The notes below the pieces were generated by a model, which saw nothing but the letters and a program-made list of their open reading frames with translations, was not told where the DNA came from and did no database searches. A stretch of 64,000 nt of DNA from Billgrantia zhangzhouensis (GTDB lineage: Bacteria; Pseudomonadota; Gammaproteobacteria; Pseudomonadales; Halomonadaceae). Both the position numbers and the translations under genes were made by a program. The stretch lies in contig NZ_JABFTT010000013.1 in the NCBI RefSeq assembly GCF_021404465.1, positions 62,001 to 126,000 of the forward strand, read 5' to 3'. Position 1 is the stretch's first letter, and every line of letters starts with the position of its first letter. Of this stretch, positions 11,301 to 21,407 are shown piece by piece.

Positions 11301-14300
11301 CTGGCCAAGGCGTCGCGGCCCGCACGGCCGCGCGGATAGAAACGACTCGCACCCATGGCCCAGGCCCTTTGTACTCACGTCGCGGCCCGCACGGCCGCGC
11401 GGATAGAAACTGGCACTGGCTCTGCTGCAGGCACATTGTTGCGAAGGGTCGCGGCCCGCACGGCCGCGCGGATAGAAACGTGCCGGTGGTAACGGGGGTC
11501 TCAACCTCCCGTTGTCGCGGCCCGCACGGCCGCGCGGATAGAAACCGTCAACCGCGAGAGAAGCGAAATGAACGATATGGGTCGCGGCCCGCACGGCCGC
11601 GCGGATAGAAACCGTCAACCGCGAGAGAAGCGAAATGAACGATATGGGTCGCGGCCCGCACGGCCGCGCGGATAGAAACATGGGCGGCGGTGGCGCTGGC
11701 GGTATCGGCGCCGGGTCGCGGCCCGCACGGCCGCGCGGATAGAAACAACGAAGAGTGGGCCAACAGCCCCGCCCCCGACCAGTCGCGGCCCGCACGGCCG
11801 CGCGGATAGAAACATTCACTCCCTGCTGCGGCATGGCGCCGAGCGCAAGTCGCGGCCCGCACGGCCGCGCGGATAGAAACATTTCTTGTAACGCCAGCGT
11901 CATAGCGTCATATCGTCGCGGCCCGCACGGCCGCGCGGATAGAAACCTTGCGCCGCTGCTGGTAGTGCTGGCGGATGGCCAGTCGCGGCCCGCACGGCCG
12001 CGCGGATAGAAACCATGACTTGCGGATGGAATACATGGCGCTCACATGTCGCGGCCCGCACGGCCGCGCGGATAGAAACTATCTATTGGAAATGAAAACC
12101 ACCAATGATCGAGTCGCGGCCCGCACGGCCGCGCGGATAGAAACTGACGTCGATTCACAGGGCCACGACAGAGCCACGAGTCGCGGCCCGCACGGCCGCG
12201 CGGATAGAAACGCTCATCGTCATACCCAGTTGAAGCCGCCGGCGCGTCGCGGCCCGCACGGCCGCGCGGATAGAAACACGTAAGTACGCCCCGGCCCTTT
12301 GCGGTTGCCACGTCGCGGCCCGCACGGCCGCGCGGATAGAAACCGTAAGGGATAAAGACATGACCAAGACTGCCCAGGAGGTCGCGGCCCGCACGGCCGC
12401 GCGGATAGAAACTTCTTGAGGGTGGTGATCAGGCCTTGGCCTGCTTGCGTCGCGGCCCGCACGGCCGCGCGGATAGAAACGTGACCCTGCTCTGCAACGC
12501 CATGAATGAGCGGGATGTCGCGGCCCGCACGGCCGCGCGGATAGAAACTCCTCGGGCTTTGGCGAGGGCCGCGTGTGCGTCACGTCGCGGCCCGCACGGC
12601 CGCGCGGATAGAAACGTCAACGCTCATCGTCGTCTCGGGATTGCGGTAGCGTCGCGGCCCGCACGGCCGCGCGGATAGAAACCGCCTGATGGAATGCAGC
12701 TCGGATCCGATGATAATGTCGCGGCCCGCACGGCCGCGCGGATAGAAACAAGTACACCGAACTGGTGCCGCTGGACAGCTCGGGTCGCGGCCCGCACGGC
12801 CGCGCGGATAGAAACCGCCTGGGGCTGCTCGACGCAACCGAGGATTACCAGTCGCGGCCCGCACGGCCGCGCGGATAGAAACACCGCGCGCGGCAGCCTC
12901 TGCGTCCCATAGCGCCTTGTCGCGGCCCGCACGGCCGCGCGGATAGAAACCTTTTGGCTTGCCCGCAACGGTACGCGAAGAAACGTCGCGGCCCGCACGG
13001 CCGCGCGGATAGAAACCATCGCCCACAGCACGCGCTCGCGGCACGCCTCGGGTCGCGGCCCGCACGGCCGCGCGGATAGAAACAAGGCGCATCGCGAACG
13101 GGTCATGGCGATCCTCGCGTCGCGGCCCGCACGGCCGCGCGGATAGAAACGCCACGATCCATGGCGCGGAAATGCGCTCTGGCTCGTCGCGGCCCGCACG
13201 GCCGCGCGGATAGAAACTCCTATGCGAACGAAGAAGGCCCGCACGTGGCGGGGTCGCGGCCCGCACGGCCGCGCGGATAGAAACATCTTCGGCGGCGTTA
13301 TCTCGACGCCATGCCACCGTCGCGGCCCGCACGGCCGCGCGGATAGAAACATCTTCGGCGGCGTTATCTCGACGCCATGCCACCCGTCGCGGCCCGCACG
13401 GCCGCGCGGATAGAAACTACCTGCTCCGGTTCGTTGGCGCCCTGATCCCAGGTCGCGGCCCGCACGGCCGCGCGGATAGAAACATTGCTGCTGACGGCAC
13501 GCAATCTTTCCGGCTTACGTCGCGGCCCGCACGGCCGCGCGGATAGAAACAGCAGCGGCTGCACACCGAGGACGCGAGCGGCTTCGCGTCGCGGCCCGCA
13601 CGGCCGCGCGGGTAGAAACCCCGATTGTCTCTATGCCTACTCCACGGACGACGTGTCGCGGCCCGCACGGCCGCGCGGATAGAAACTCAGCGAAGCGCTG
13701 CGCCCAGTAGGCGGCTGACTCGTCGCGGCCCGCACGGCCGCGCGGATAGAAACTCGTCAACCAGGCTTGGTCTAACGTGGCTCATATCGTCGCGGCCCGC
13801 ACGGCCGCGCGGATAGAAACTCGACCGCCTTGATCAGGGCGGTCTGGCTAGGGTCGTCGCGGCCCGCACGGCCGCGCGGATAGAAACAAGGTTGGCTACT
13901 ACCTCGACTTGTTGCGCGAAGCGTCGCGGCCCGCACGGCCGCGCGGATAGAAACTCTGCCGATCTGACGGCCCTGCTGATATAGCCAGGTCGCGGCCCGC
14001 ACGGCCGCGCGGATAGAAACCATCAGTAGCCGTAGATGATAGCTGCTAATCCAGCGTCGCGGCCCGCACGGCCGCGCGGATAGAAACGCTGACAATGCTG
14101 CGGCGCTTGAGCAAATCGCTCGTCGCGGCCCGCACGGCCGCGCGGATAGAAACAGTTATCCGGTAGCGCCAGTGTCAGGCGCTGTAATGGTCGCGGCCCG
14201 CACGGCCGCGCGGATAGAAACGCTGACAATGCTGCGGCGCTTGAGCAAATCGCTCAGGTCGCGGCCCGCACGGCCGCGCGGATAGAAACATGGCTTTTGA

Positions 14301-17300
14301 CTCATTGCAAAGACCGTAACGAACAGTCGCGGCCCGCACGGCCGCGCGGATAGAAACCGGCCCGCCATTGAGGGTAGCAGGCATATGCAGCGTGTCGCGG
14401 CCCGCACGGCCGCGCGGATAGAAACACATTATTGCTAACGATGAGGAAGTCACCGTAGTTGTCGCGGCCCGCACGGCCGCGCGGATAGAAACATCGACGA
14501 ATCGAGACTGCTTGGGGGTCAGCTCGAGTCGCGGCCCGCACGGCCGCGCGGATAGAAACAAGTCGATTGTTTTTGTCACGAAATGGTGGAGGCAGGTCGC
14601 GGCCCGCACGGCCGCGCGGATAGAAACGACACCGAAGCGAAGATGTTATCGACCTGGTTTTGTCGCGGCCCGCACGGCCGCGCGGATAGAAACATCTCGG
14701 CGGCGGTGTAGAAGCCGAGCATCAGCGAGGTCGCGGCCCGCACGGCCGCGCGGATAGAAACCCAGGGTCAGCACCTCGCCGTCATCCTCGCCGAGTCGCG
14801 GCCCGCACGGCCGCGCGGATAGAAACTGGCCGAGCATCGCCGCGCCGCGGGAATAGCGCGTGTCGCGGCCCGCACGGCCGCGCGGATAGAAACGCTCATC
14901 GTCATACCCAGTTGAAGCCGCCGGCGCGTCGCGGCCCGCACGGCCGCGCGGATAGAAACGGGCTCAGCGGGTCGGTCACGTTGTAGCGCTGGCCGTCGCG
15001 GCCCGCACGGCCGCGCGGATAGAAACCTCGGCGCTGTTGCGGAAGGTCATCAGGTGCCCCCGTCGCGGCCCGCACGGCCGCGCGGATAGAAACTCGTCTA
15101 TGAAGCGCCAGGCGGCGCGAAGGGCTTCGTCGCGGCCCGCACGGCCGCGCGGATAGAAACGTCACGCGGCATATCGAATGCTTGGGAAGTCTCCGGTCGC
15201 GGCCCGCACGGCCGCGCGGATAGAAACTTTTGGCGGGAGTGATGCGCAACGGGATGGCCCGGGTCGCGGCCCGCACGGCCGCGCGGATAGAAACAGCTGC
15301 TCGCAATCCTTCTGGTGTCACTGGTCTGGTCGCGGCCCGCACGGCCGCGCGGATAGAAACCGCGCCGGTTTGCTAGCTCTTGTTGTGCTTACCCCAAGGT
15401 CGCGGCCCGCACGGCCGCGCGGATAGAAACCGCTACGCGGAGTGGTTCCCCAACAGCCCCAATGCGTCGCGGCCCGCACGGCCGCGCGGATAGAAACCCC
15501 CACCCCCGAGCCCCCCATTAATATCGCCCCCGTCGCGGCCCGCACGGCCGCGCGGATAGAAACAAATGCGGGGCTTCACCACCCGCCGGCGCGCCTTGGT
15601 CGCGGCCCGCACGGCCGCGCGGATAGAAACTCCCAGGCGTGCCAGGAGGCGCTGCCAGGCCACGTCGCGGCCCGCACGGCCGCGCGGATAGAAACCGATA
15701 GCGGTGGTGACCTGCGCGCCGCGCGCATACGTCGCGGCCCGCACGGCCGCGCGGATAGAAACGCACAGCTCCAGGAACAGGCTGACGGCCAGCGACTCGT
15801 CGCGGCCCGCACGGCCGCGCGGATAGAAACGTGAGCTGATCAACATGCACGCCGCCGCTCTGGAGGTCGCGGCCCGCACGGCCGCGCGGATAGAAACATC
15901 AGCGGCGGTAGTGTCGTGTTGCTCGGTCATGTCGCGGCCCGCACGGCCGCGCGGATAGAAACCCACTTGGGATTCTGGCGGGCAGTGCCCCGCCATGTCG
16001 CGGCCCGCACGGCCGCGCGGATAGAAACTTGGCGAGATCCGGCTTCACTGTATCGATGGCAAGTCGCGGCCCGCACGGCCGCGCGGATAGAAACAGGACC
16101 GCTTGCAGCTCCTCAAACTCGGGGTGGGTCGCGGCCCGCACGGCCGCGCGGATAGAAACAAGATCTGCTGTGGTGGGAGTAGCATTGGTCATTAAGTCGC
16201 GGCCCGCACGGCCGCGCGGATAGAAACACAATTTAAACAACGACAGCAAAGTCTCCGAGGTCGTCGCGGCCCGCACGGCCGCGCGGATAGAAACACCATC
16301 AACCGAGCTGCAGTTCACTGTCGTTTTGTGTCGCGGCCCGCACGGCCGCGCGGATAGAAACCGCTGCAAACCGCCTTCGGGCGCGTCACGGTCAGGTCGC
16401 GGCCCGCACGGCCGCGCGGATAGAAACGGCTTGGGTGATGTCGCCCGCCAGGAACCAATCGAGTCGCGGCCCGCACGGCCGCGCGGATAGAAACGCCCTG
16501 GCGTGTCAGCAGCAGGCCCGCCCCGACGAGTCGCGGCCCGCACGGCCGCGCGGATAGAAACGTGAACATCGACGAGGCAGCGCTGCATAAGAACGGTCGC
16601 GGCCCGCACGGCCGCGCGGATAGAAACTGTGTGACGACGGCGATGATCTCGCGCCTGCTCTGGTCGCGGCCCGCACGGCCGCGCGGATAGAAACTTGCGC
16701 GTGGCGATGGCCTCTTGAATCGCCGCCAGTCGCGGCCCGCACGGCCGCGCGGATAGAAACATGGTGGTGTTCCCCCTGCGTGATATCGGGGAAAGGTCGC
16801 GGCCCGCACGGCCGCGCGGATAGAAACCCGGTCGTCTCCATGGGCACGAAGGTGGCCAGGGAGTCGCGGCCCGCACGGCCGCGCGGATAGAAACACCGTC
16901 TACCAGCACCGCCACCACGGCCTCTCGCAAGTCGCGGCCCGCACGGCCGCGCGGATAGAAACCCGTTCGGAGAGTTCACGACTGGCGGCGGCATCGCGTC
17001 GCGGCCCGCACGGCCGCGCGGATAGAAACCTGGCGCCGGTAGTGCCAGCCGGCCAGCGGATTGAGTCGCGGCCCGCACGGCCGCGCGGATAGAAACTCGA
17101 TGGTGACGTGATCAACGGGGAGCATCGCGGACGTCGCGGCCCGCACGGCCGCGCGGATAGAAACTGCCTTTAGTGGCTGCCGCTGAACCGAAGCCAGAGG
17201 TCGCGGCCCGCACGGCCGCGCGGATAGAAACAGGCCGACATGTTCGCTGGCCACGGCGCTGCACAGGTCGCGGCCCGCACGGCCGCGCGGATAGAAACTG

Positions 17301-18175
17301 GTCAAGGGTGGCAGCAGCCAGTCGACGAGCCGGGTCGCGGCCCGCACGGCCGCGCGGATAGAAACCGAGAACGCCTCGCTGCCGCCGTCGCGGAACGCCT
17401 GTCGCGGCCCGCACGGGTCGCGCGGATAGAAACATGGCCATGATTGCCTGGGCGGAGCGTTCGGTGAGTCGCGGCCCGTATGGCCGCGTGGATAGAAACT
17501 ATGGCTCAATATCCGCGCTTGAGGCCGAGCGTCAGTCGCGGCCCGCACGGGTCGTGCGGATAGAAACTGGGTACGGTCGTACTTGTTGAGTGGATCGAAA
17601 TGGTCTCGGCCCGCACGGGTCGCGCGGGTAGAAACGCCACGTAGTCGGTGTGCAGGGTGATGTCGACGCAGGTCGCGGCCCGCACGGGTCGCGCGGGTAG
17701 AAACTCGGCAGCGCCCTCGCGCACCAGGTTGAGCATCACGTCGCGGCCCGCACGGGTCGCGCGGGTAGAAACGCGGTAGCTGGTGCCGCCGGGCTCCGCC
17801 GTTTGGGTCGCGGCCCGCACGGGTTGCGCGGGTAGAAACCCGTTGTAGCGGGCGGGACAGACGGCAAGTCGCCGGGTCGCGGCCCGCATGGGTCGCGCGG
17901 ATAGAAACAACATCGGCCCCTTCACCATCCGCCCGGCAGGGCGTCGCGGCCCGCACGGATAGAAACAACTTCCACGAGCTGGCCGTCCAGGCCAGCACCG
18001 AGTCGCGGCTCGCACGGGCCGCGCGGATAGAAACGCCGCAGACATCTTCACCGGTCTATTCGATGACGTCGCGATCCCGCACGGGCCTCGTGGGTAGGAA
18101 CTTCTACGACCCTATGGGGTGGATGATGTCCTCGTGTCGCGATCCGCACGGGCCACGCGGCACGCGGATAGAAGC
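2377..18175 (+). CRISPR. Very large type I-C CRISPR array, about 237 repeats and 236 spacers
   Basis: The 32-nt repeat begins GTCGCGGCC and ends GGATAGAAAC. It contains a 7-bp stem (CGCGGCC with GGCCGCG) around a CGCAC loop, as in I-C repeats processed by Cas5. I counted 237 copies by listing start positions by eye; an error of one or two is possible. Spacers are mostly 33-36 nt, with a mean period near 66.8 bp. The first 225 copies look identical except copy 169 (13588), which has GGGTAG in place of GGATAG. The array reads away from the cas genes, so spacers near 2409 are newest and those near 18100 oldest. Several spacers occur more than once; see the findings. Confidence 0.99.
17401..18175 (+). 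repeat. Divergent trailer repeats (last 12 copies)
   Basis: From copy 226 on, the repeat changes. Most copies are 33 nt with CACGGGTCGCGCGG where the main form has CACGGCCGCGCGG, and several end GGGTAGAAAC. Copy 227 (17468) has GTATGGCCGCGTGG. Copy 234 (17943-17966) is cut to 24 nt. Copy 236 (18068) ends GGGTAGGAAC. Copy 237 (18136-18175) ends GAAGC and carries a 7-bp CACGCGG duplication. This is decay at the old end plus an older repeat consensus. Confidence 0.9.
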
Positions 18176-18235
18176 CAGTAATACCGGTTTATTATCGCGA
18201 TGGTGAGACTTGCGCGGCCTACTAGAGCTGTGCAT

Positions 18236-19237
18236 TTACCCCCCAAACTCCTCCGTATCGATCTCCGCCTGCAGCGCTTCACCATAGCGGGCGCCGGCGA
18301 CCTGGTCCGGCGTCAGGATGGCGCTGAGCCGCTCCAGGGTGGCGGCATCCAGGCGCAGGTTTTCCGCGGCGAGGTTTTCGCGCATGTGGGCGATGGAGCG
18401 GGTGCCGGGGATGGGGAACACGTCATCGCCTTGGGCCATGAGCCAGGCGAGGGCGAGCTGGCCGGTGGTGACTTCCCGTTCGCTGGCGATGGCCTGGAGT
18501 TTTTCCAACTGGCGCAGGTTACGCGACAGGTTGTCGGCGCTGAAACGCGGCATGCCGTGGCGCACGTCGTTTTCGGTGAGCTGGTTGGCGTCGGTAACGG
18601 CGCCGGCCAGGAAGCCGCGCCCCAGCGGGCTGAAGGCGACCAGTGCGGTGTCGGCTTCGCGGCAGGCCTCGAGCAGGGCGATCTCGGGGTTACGGGTCCA
18701 CAGCGAGTATTCGGATTGCACGGCGGCAATGGGATGTTCGGTTCGGGCGCGGCGTAGGGTGGCGGCGGAGATTTCCGAGAGCCCGATGGCGCGAATCTTG
18801 CCCTCTTCCACCAGTCGCGCCAAGGCACCGACACTCTCTTCGATGGACACCTGACGATCCAGCCGGTGCAGGTAGTAGAGGTCCAAGTGGTCGGTGCGCA
18901 GCCGCTGGAGGCTTGCCTCGCACTGGCGTCGAATCGTCTCGGGGCGGCCGTCGATCACTTTTCTGCCGAGTTCGGGGTTCATGGCCATGCCGCACTTGCT
19001 GGCGAGGAAGATTCGGTCGCGCTTGCCAGCCAGTGCCTTGCCTACCACTTGCTCGTTGGCCGTGGCGCCGTAGAGGGTGGCGGTGTCGAAGTGGCGATAG
19101 CCCATCTCGAAGGCTTGTTCGAGGGCGCGTAGGGCCTCGGGTTCGGGAACGGGGTTGCCGTAGCCATGGGAGAGGTTCATGCAGCCCAGGCCGATGGTGG
19201 GCGAGGCCGCTTCCTTGAGGCGAGAGAAGATCGACAT
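18236..19237 (-). CDS. Aldo/keto reductase
   Basis: 333 aa, starting at the ATG at 19237 (MSIFSRLKEAASPTIGLGCM). The open frame runs further upstream but the extension looks non-native. These are cytoplasmic NADPH-dependent oxidoreductases of carbonyl compounds with a (beta/alpha)8 barrel. The catalytic tetrad is recognisable: Asp and Tyr in FDTATLYG, Lys in LASKCGM, His in YYLHRLD. The C-terminal cofactor region FPIPGTRSIAHMRENLAA is typical. The specific substrate is unknown. It is divergent from the cytochrome gene and has its 3' end about 60 bp from the last CRISPR repeat. Confidence 0.9.
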   Translation of the reverse strand: MSIFSRLKEAASPTIGLGCMNLSHGYGNPVPEPEALRALEQAFEMGYRHFDTATLYGATANEQVVGKALAGKRDRIFLASKCGMAMNPELGRKVIDGRPETIRRQCEASLQRLRTDHLDLYYLHRLDRQVSIEESVGALARLVEEGKIRAIGLSEISAATLRRARTEHPIAAVQSEYSLWTRNPEIALLEACREADTALVAFSPLGRGFLAGAVTDANQLTENDVRHGMPRFSADNLSRNLRQLEKLQAIASEREVTTGQLALAWLMAQGDDVFPIPGTRSIAHMRENLAAENLRLDAATLERLSAILTPDQVAGARYGEALQAEIDTEEFGG

Positions 19238-19406
19238 GCAGGCTCCGGGTCGGGGGAACAGGGCTCTTATCATGCCGAGCCGGGACGCGGGCCCGCAAGT
19301 GAAGCGCCGCGCCCGGTTCTTCATACCATTTCCTCAATTTCCCGCTACGGTGGCAGAACCAAGCGTAACGCGGCCGTTTGTCTGGCCAAGGATAGAGGAG
19401 ACGATC

Positions 19407-19931
19407 ATGAGCGTTGTCGAGGCGGCCCATTACGGCCGTGTGAACCGTTACCTGCACTGGGGCATGGCACTGCTGCTCGCCTGGCAGTTCACTACCACGA
19501 GCGTGCGGGTGTTGCTGAGCGATACGGCGCTTGACGAGCTGCTTTGGTCCACCCATCGGCCAACGGGCTTTCTGCTGCTGGCGCTGGTGGTGGTGCGGGT
19601 CGCCTGGGCTTTCGCCAGCCGGGCTAGCCAGCCGCCGGCGCTGAGTGCGGCGGCACGCCTGGGGCACTTGACCCTGTATGGGCTGATGCTGGTGGTGCCT
19701 TCGGTGGCACTGTTGCGCCAGTACGGCTCAGGGCGCGCCTTCGAGCCGTTCGGCATTCCGCTGATGCCCGGCTTCGAGGGCGAGCGTATCGAGTGGATGG
19801 TGGCCGCGGGCAGCCTGTTCCACGGTGTGCTTGGCTGGACGTTGCTGGCGTTGATCGTGGGCCACGTGGCGATGGTGGTCTGGCATCGGCGCAACGGGCA
19901 GGACGTGTTGCCGCGCATGCTGGTGCGTTGA
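19407..19931 (+). CDS. Cytochrome b561 family di-heme membrane protein
   Basis: 174 aa from the ATG at 19407, preceded by GAGGAG. Four hydrophobic segments carry the histidines expected to bind two b-type hemes: His17 (YLHWG), His50 (STHRPTG), His139 (FHGVLGW) and His153 (GHVAMVVWH). Bacterial members pass electrons from ubiquinol in the inner membrane, some to superoxide or periplasmic partners. Length matches the short bacterial CybB/YceJ type. It stands alone, divergent from the aldo/keto reductase. The partner is unknown. Confidence 0.9.
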   Translation: MSVVEAAHYGRVNRYLHWGMALLLAWQFTTTSVRVLLSDTALDELLWSTHRPTGFLLLALVVVRVAWAFASRASQPPALSAAARLGHLTLYGLMLVVPSVALLRQYGSGRAFEPFGIPLMPGFEGERIEWMVAAGSLFHGVLGWTLLALIVGHVAMVVWHRRNGQDVLPRMLVR

Positions 19932-20187
19932 TGCCATGAGCCAGGAGGCGCGGGTGCTCAGAAAACGCTACTGTATCAGCGCCTTGATCCGCTCGAGGTA
20001 GTCCCGGCCCGTCGCGCCGGTACGCACGTTCTGTGCCCGGCCGCGCACGGCGTCGACAACAAGTCGATGAGATGTCCCTGGCCGGGAGCGCGTGGGCGGA
20101 GGGCAGGGCTGCTCGACGACAGCCGGCTCGTGAGCCATCCGTGGGGTGCGGTATGCTGTGGCAATAATGGTTTGCGAGGATTCATCC

Positions 20188-20778
20188 ATGTCTGATCAAA
20201 CACCCTTCCAGCGTGCCATGGCCGAACTCGATGCCCTGCACGCCGAGGATCCGCGCCGCGTGGAGGTCGAGGGTGAATCCCTGCCCCAGGAACTCTGGCA
20301 TGCGGGGCGCATGAGCGCTTGGCTGGAACGGGTGGAGGAAGCGCCGAGCGAGCTGGTGCGGATCGCCGTGCGGGCGCAGCATCTGCAGCGCTGGCAGGTG
20401 CCGCGTAGTGAGTATCCTGAGGGGCGGGTGGGGTATCTCACCTGGCGCCGCGATCAGGGCAAGCGGGCCGGCGATACCACTGCGCGGGTAATGGAGGCGG
20501 CCGGTTATCCGACCGAGGAGGCCGCTGAGGTCTCTCGTATGATCCGCAAGCAGGGCCTGGGCCGTGATCCGGGCACCCAAGCGGTGGAGGACTGCGCCTG
20601 CCTGGTGTTCCTCGAGAACTATTTCGCTGATTTCTCCAAGCAGGTGGAGCACGACCACCTAGTGCGCATCGTACAGATGACCTGGAAGAAGATGTCGCCG
20701 CGTGCCCATGAGCTCGCGCTGACGCTACCCATGAGCGAGGAGGCACGCGCCGTGGTGGAGGAGGCGCTCGCCGGCTAG
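20188..20778 (+). CDS. DUF4202 family protein
   Basis: 196 aa, with the start chosen at MSDQTPFQRAMAELDALHAE (20188). The pattern fits the DUF4202 family of soluble proteins of unknown function: a helical start with HAEDP, then LVRIAVRAQHLQRWQVPRSE, then VEDCACLVFLENYF. Several conserved histidines and acidic residues (AQHLQRW, EDCACLVFLE) suggest a metal-binding helical fold, perhaps HD-like, but this is inference. It is monocistronic and faces the DUF6746-like gene across a hairpin. Confidence 0.8.
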   Translation: MSDQTPFQRAMAELDALHAEDPRRVEVEGESLPQELWHAGRMSAWLERVEEAPSELVRIAVRAQHLQRWQVPRSEYPEGRVGYLTWRRDQGKRAGDTTARVMEAAGYPTEEAAEVSRMIRKQGLGRDPGTQAVEDCACLVFLENYFADFSKQVEHDHLVRIVQMTWKKMSPRAHELALTLPMSEEARAVVEEALAG

Positions 20779-20802
20779 CGGGGCTCTGTTTCCCACGCCT
20801 GC

Positions 20803-20826
20803 GGCACCGGCCGGGCCGGCCGGTGC
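20803..20826. terminator. GC hairpin between convergent genes
   Basis: Stem GGCACCGGCC with GGCCGGTGCC around four bases, midway between the convergent DUF4202 and DUF6746-like genes. There is no clear T-tract on either side, so termination efficiency is uncertain. Confidence 0.5.
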
Positions 20827-20838
20827 CGTGGCTTGCCG

Positions 20839-21225
20839 TCAGGGTACTAGTGTCTGTGCGGCTTCCAGGTAGGCGGCGCCGTTACTCTGCACGTGTTCGA
20901 AATCACCCGTTTCCGAGCCCTGATGCACCTCCTCCAGGATATGCGTCATGGCTTCCACTTCCTCCTGAATCTTCTCCAGCGCGTTTTCCAGGGTGTAGGT
21001 CAGCTCGTGCACGGTACCGAGGTCGGTGAGGCTCAACTCGTCCTGGACGAGCAGTTCGGCCAGGCGCTGGTTGTACTCGGAGAAGTTGGCCACGGCCTGG
21101 CTCAGGGTCTCGGCGGGCTCGCCCTTGAAGTGCGCGGGACTGGAACCGGCTTGGGTTTGGGCTTGAGAATAGCCTGGGGCGATCAGCAGGCTGGTCAGCA
21201 ACAGAAGGGGTAACAGGGCTTTCAT
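20839..21225 (-). CDS. Small periplasmic protein, DUF6746-like
   Basis: 128 aa with a clear signal peptide (MKALLPLLLLTSLLIAPGYS, cleavage near residue 22). The mature part is helical and acidic: HFKGEPAETLSQAVANFSEY then ELTYTLENALEKIQEEVE. This fits small periplasmic proteins of the DUF6746 type, recalled from memory and not checked. The upstream region, shared with the divergent gene at 21408, holds A/T-rich stretches with GAATGATAT and GAGAATGATT that look like weak Fur sites, so iron control is possible. Molecular function is unknown. Confidence 0.65.
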   Translation of the reverse strand: MKALLPLLLLTSLLIAPGYSQAQTQAGSSPAHFKGEPAETLSQAVANFSEYNQRLAELLVQDELSLTDLGTVHELTYTLENALEKIQEEVEAMTHILEEVHQGSETGDFEHVQSNGAAYLEAAQTLVP

Positions 21226-21365
21226 GGCGCGTCTCCTTTAATAAGAATGATATGCATTGGCTTTGTAGCAGCGAGCTATGGTCTCGACAAGGTAGTCATG
21301 AAATGAGAATGATTTTTCTTCTTGAGAATTGACAGAGATCAGGGTGGGAGCTAGATTTTTGGTAG

Positions 21366-21388
21366 TTAATGATAATTGTTATCATTAA
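21366..21388. promoter_or_regulatory. Fur box
   Basis: Perfect 10-bp arms TTAATGATAA and TTATCATTAA surround TTG. This closely matches the ferric uptake regulator site, 20 bp before the start of the small gene at 21408. Weaker GATAAT-type motifs near 21245 and 21305 could extend control to the divergent gene. Confidence 0.8.
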
Positions 21389-21407
21389 TATGCCAAGGGA
21401 GGCCGCC

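Noticed and set aside
2333..18051. Many open frames on both strands inside the array, rich in Arg/Ala/Pro with recurring FYPRGRAGRD, VSIRAAVRAAT or FLSARPCGPR
   Set aside because: These are translations of the 32-nt repeat, which has no stop codon in several frames. They carry no start signals or homology and are an artefact of the array.
19968..20189. 73-codon minus-strand frame ending GATGRDYLERIKALIQ
   Set aside because: The last 20 residues look protein-like, but there is no ribosome-binding site and the upstream part is low quality. Perhaps a gene remnant, not enough to call.
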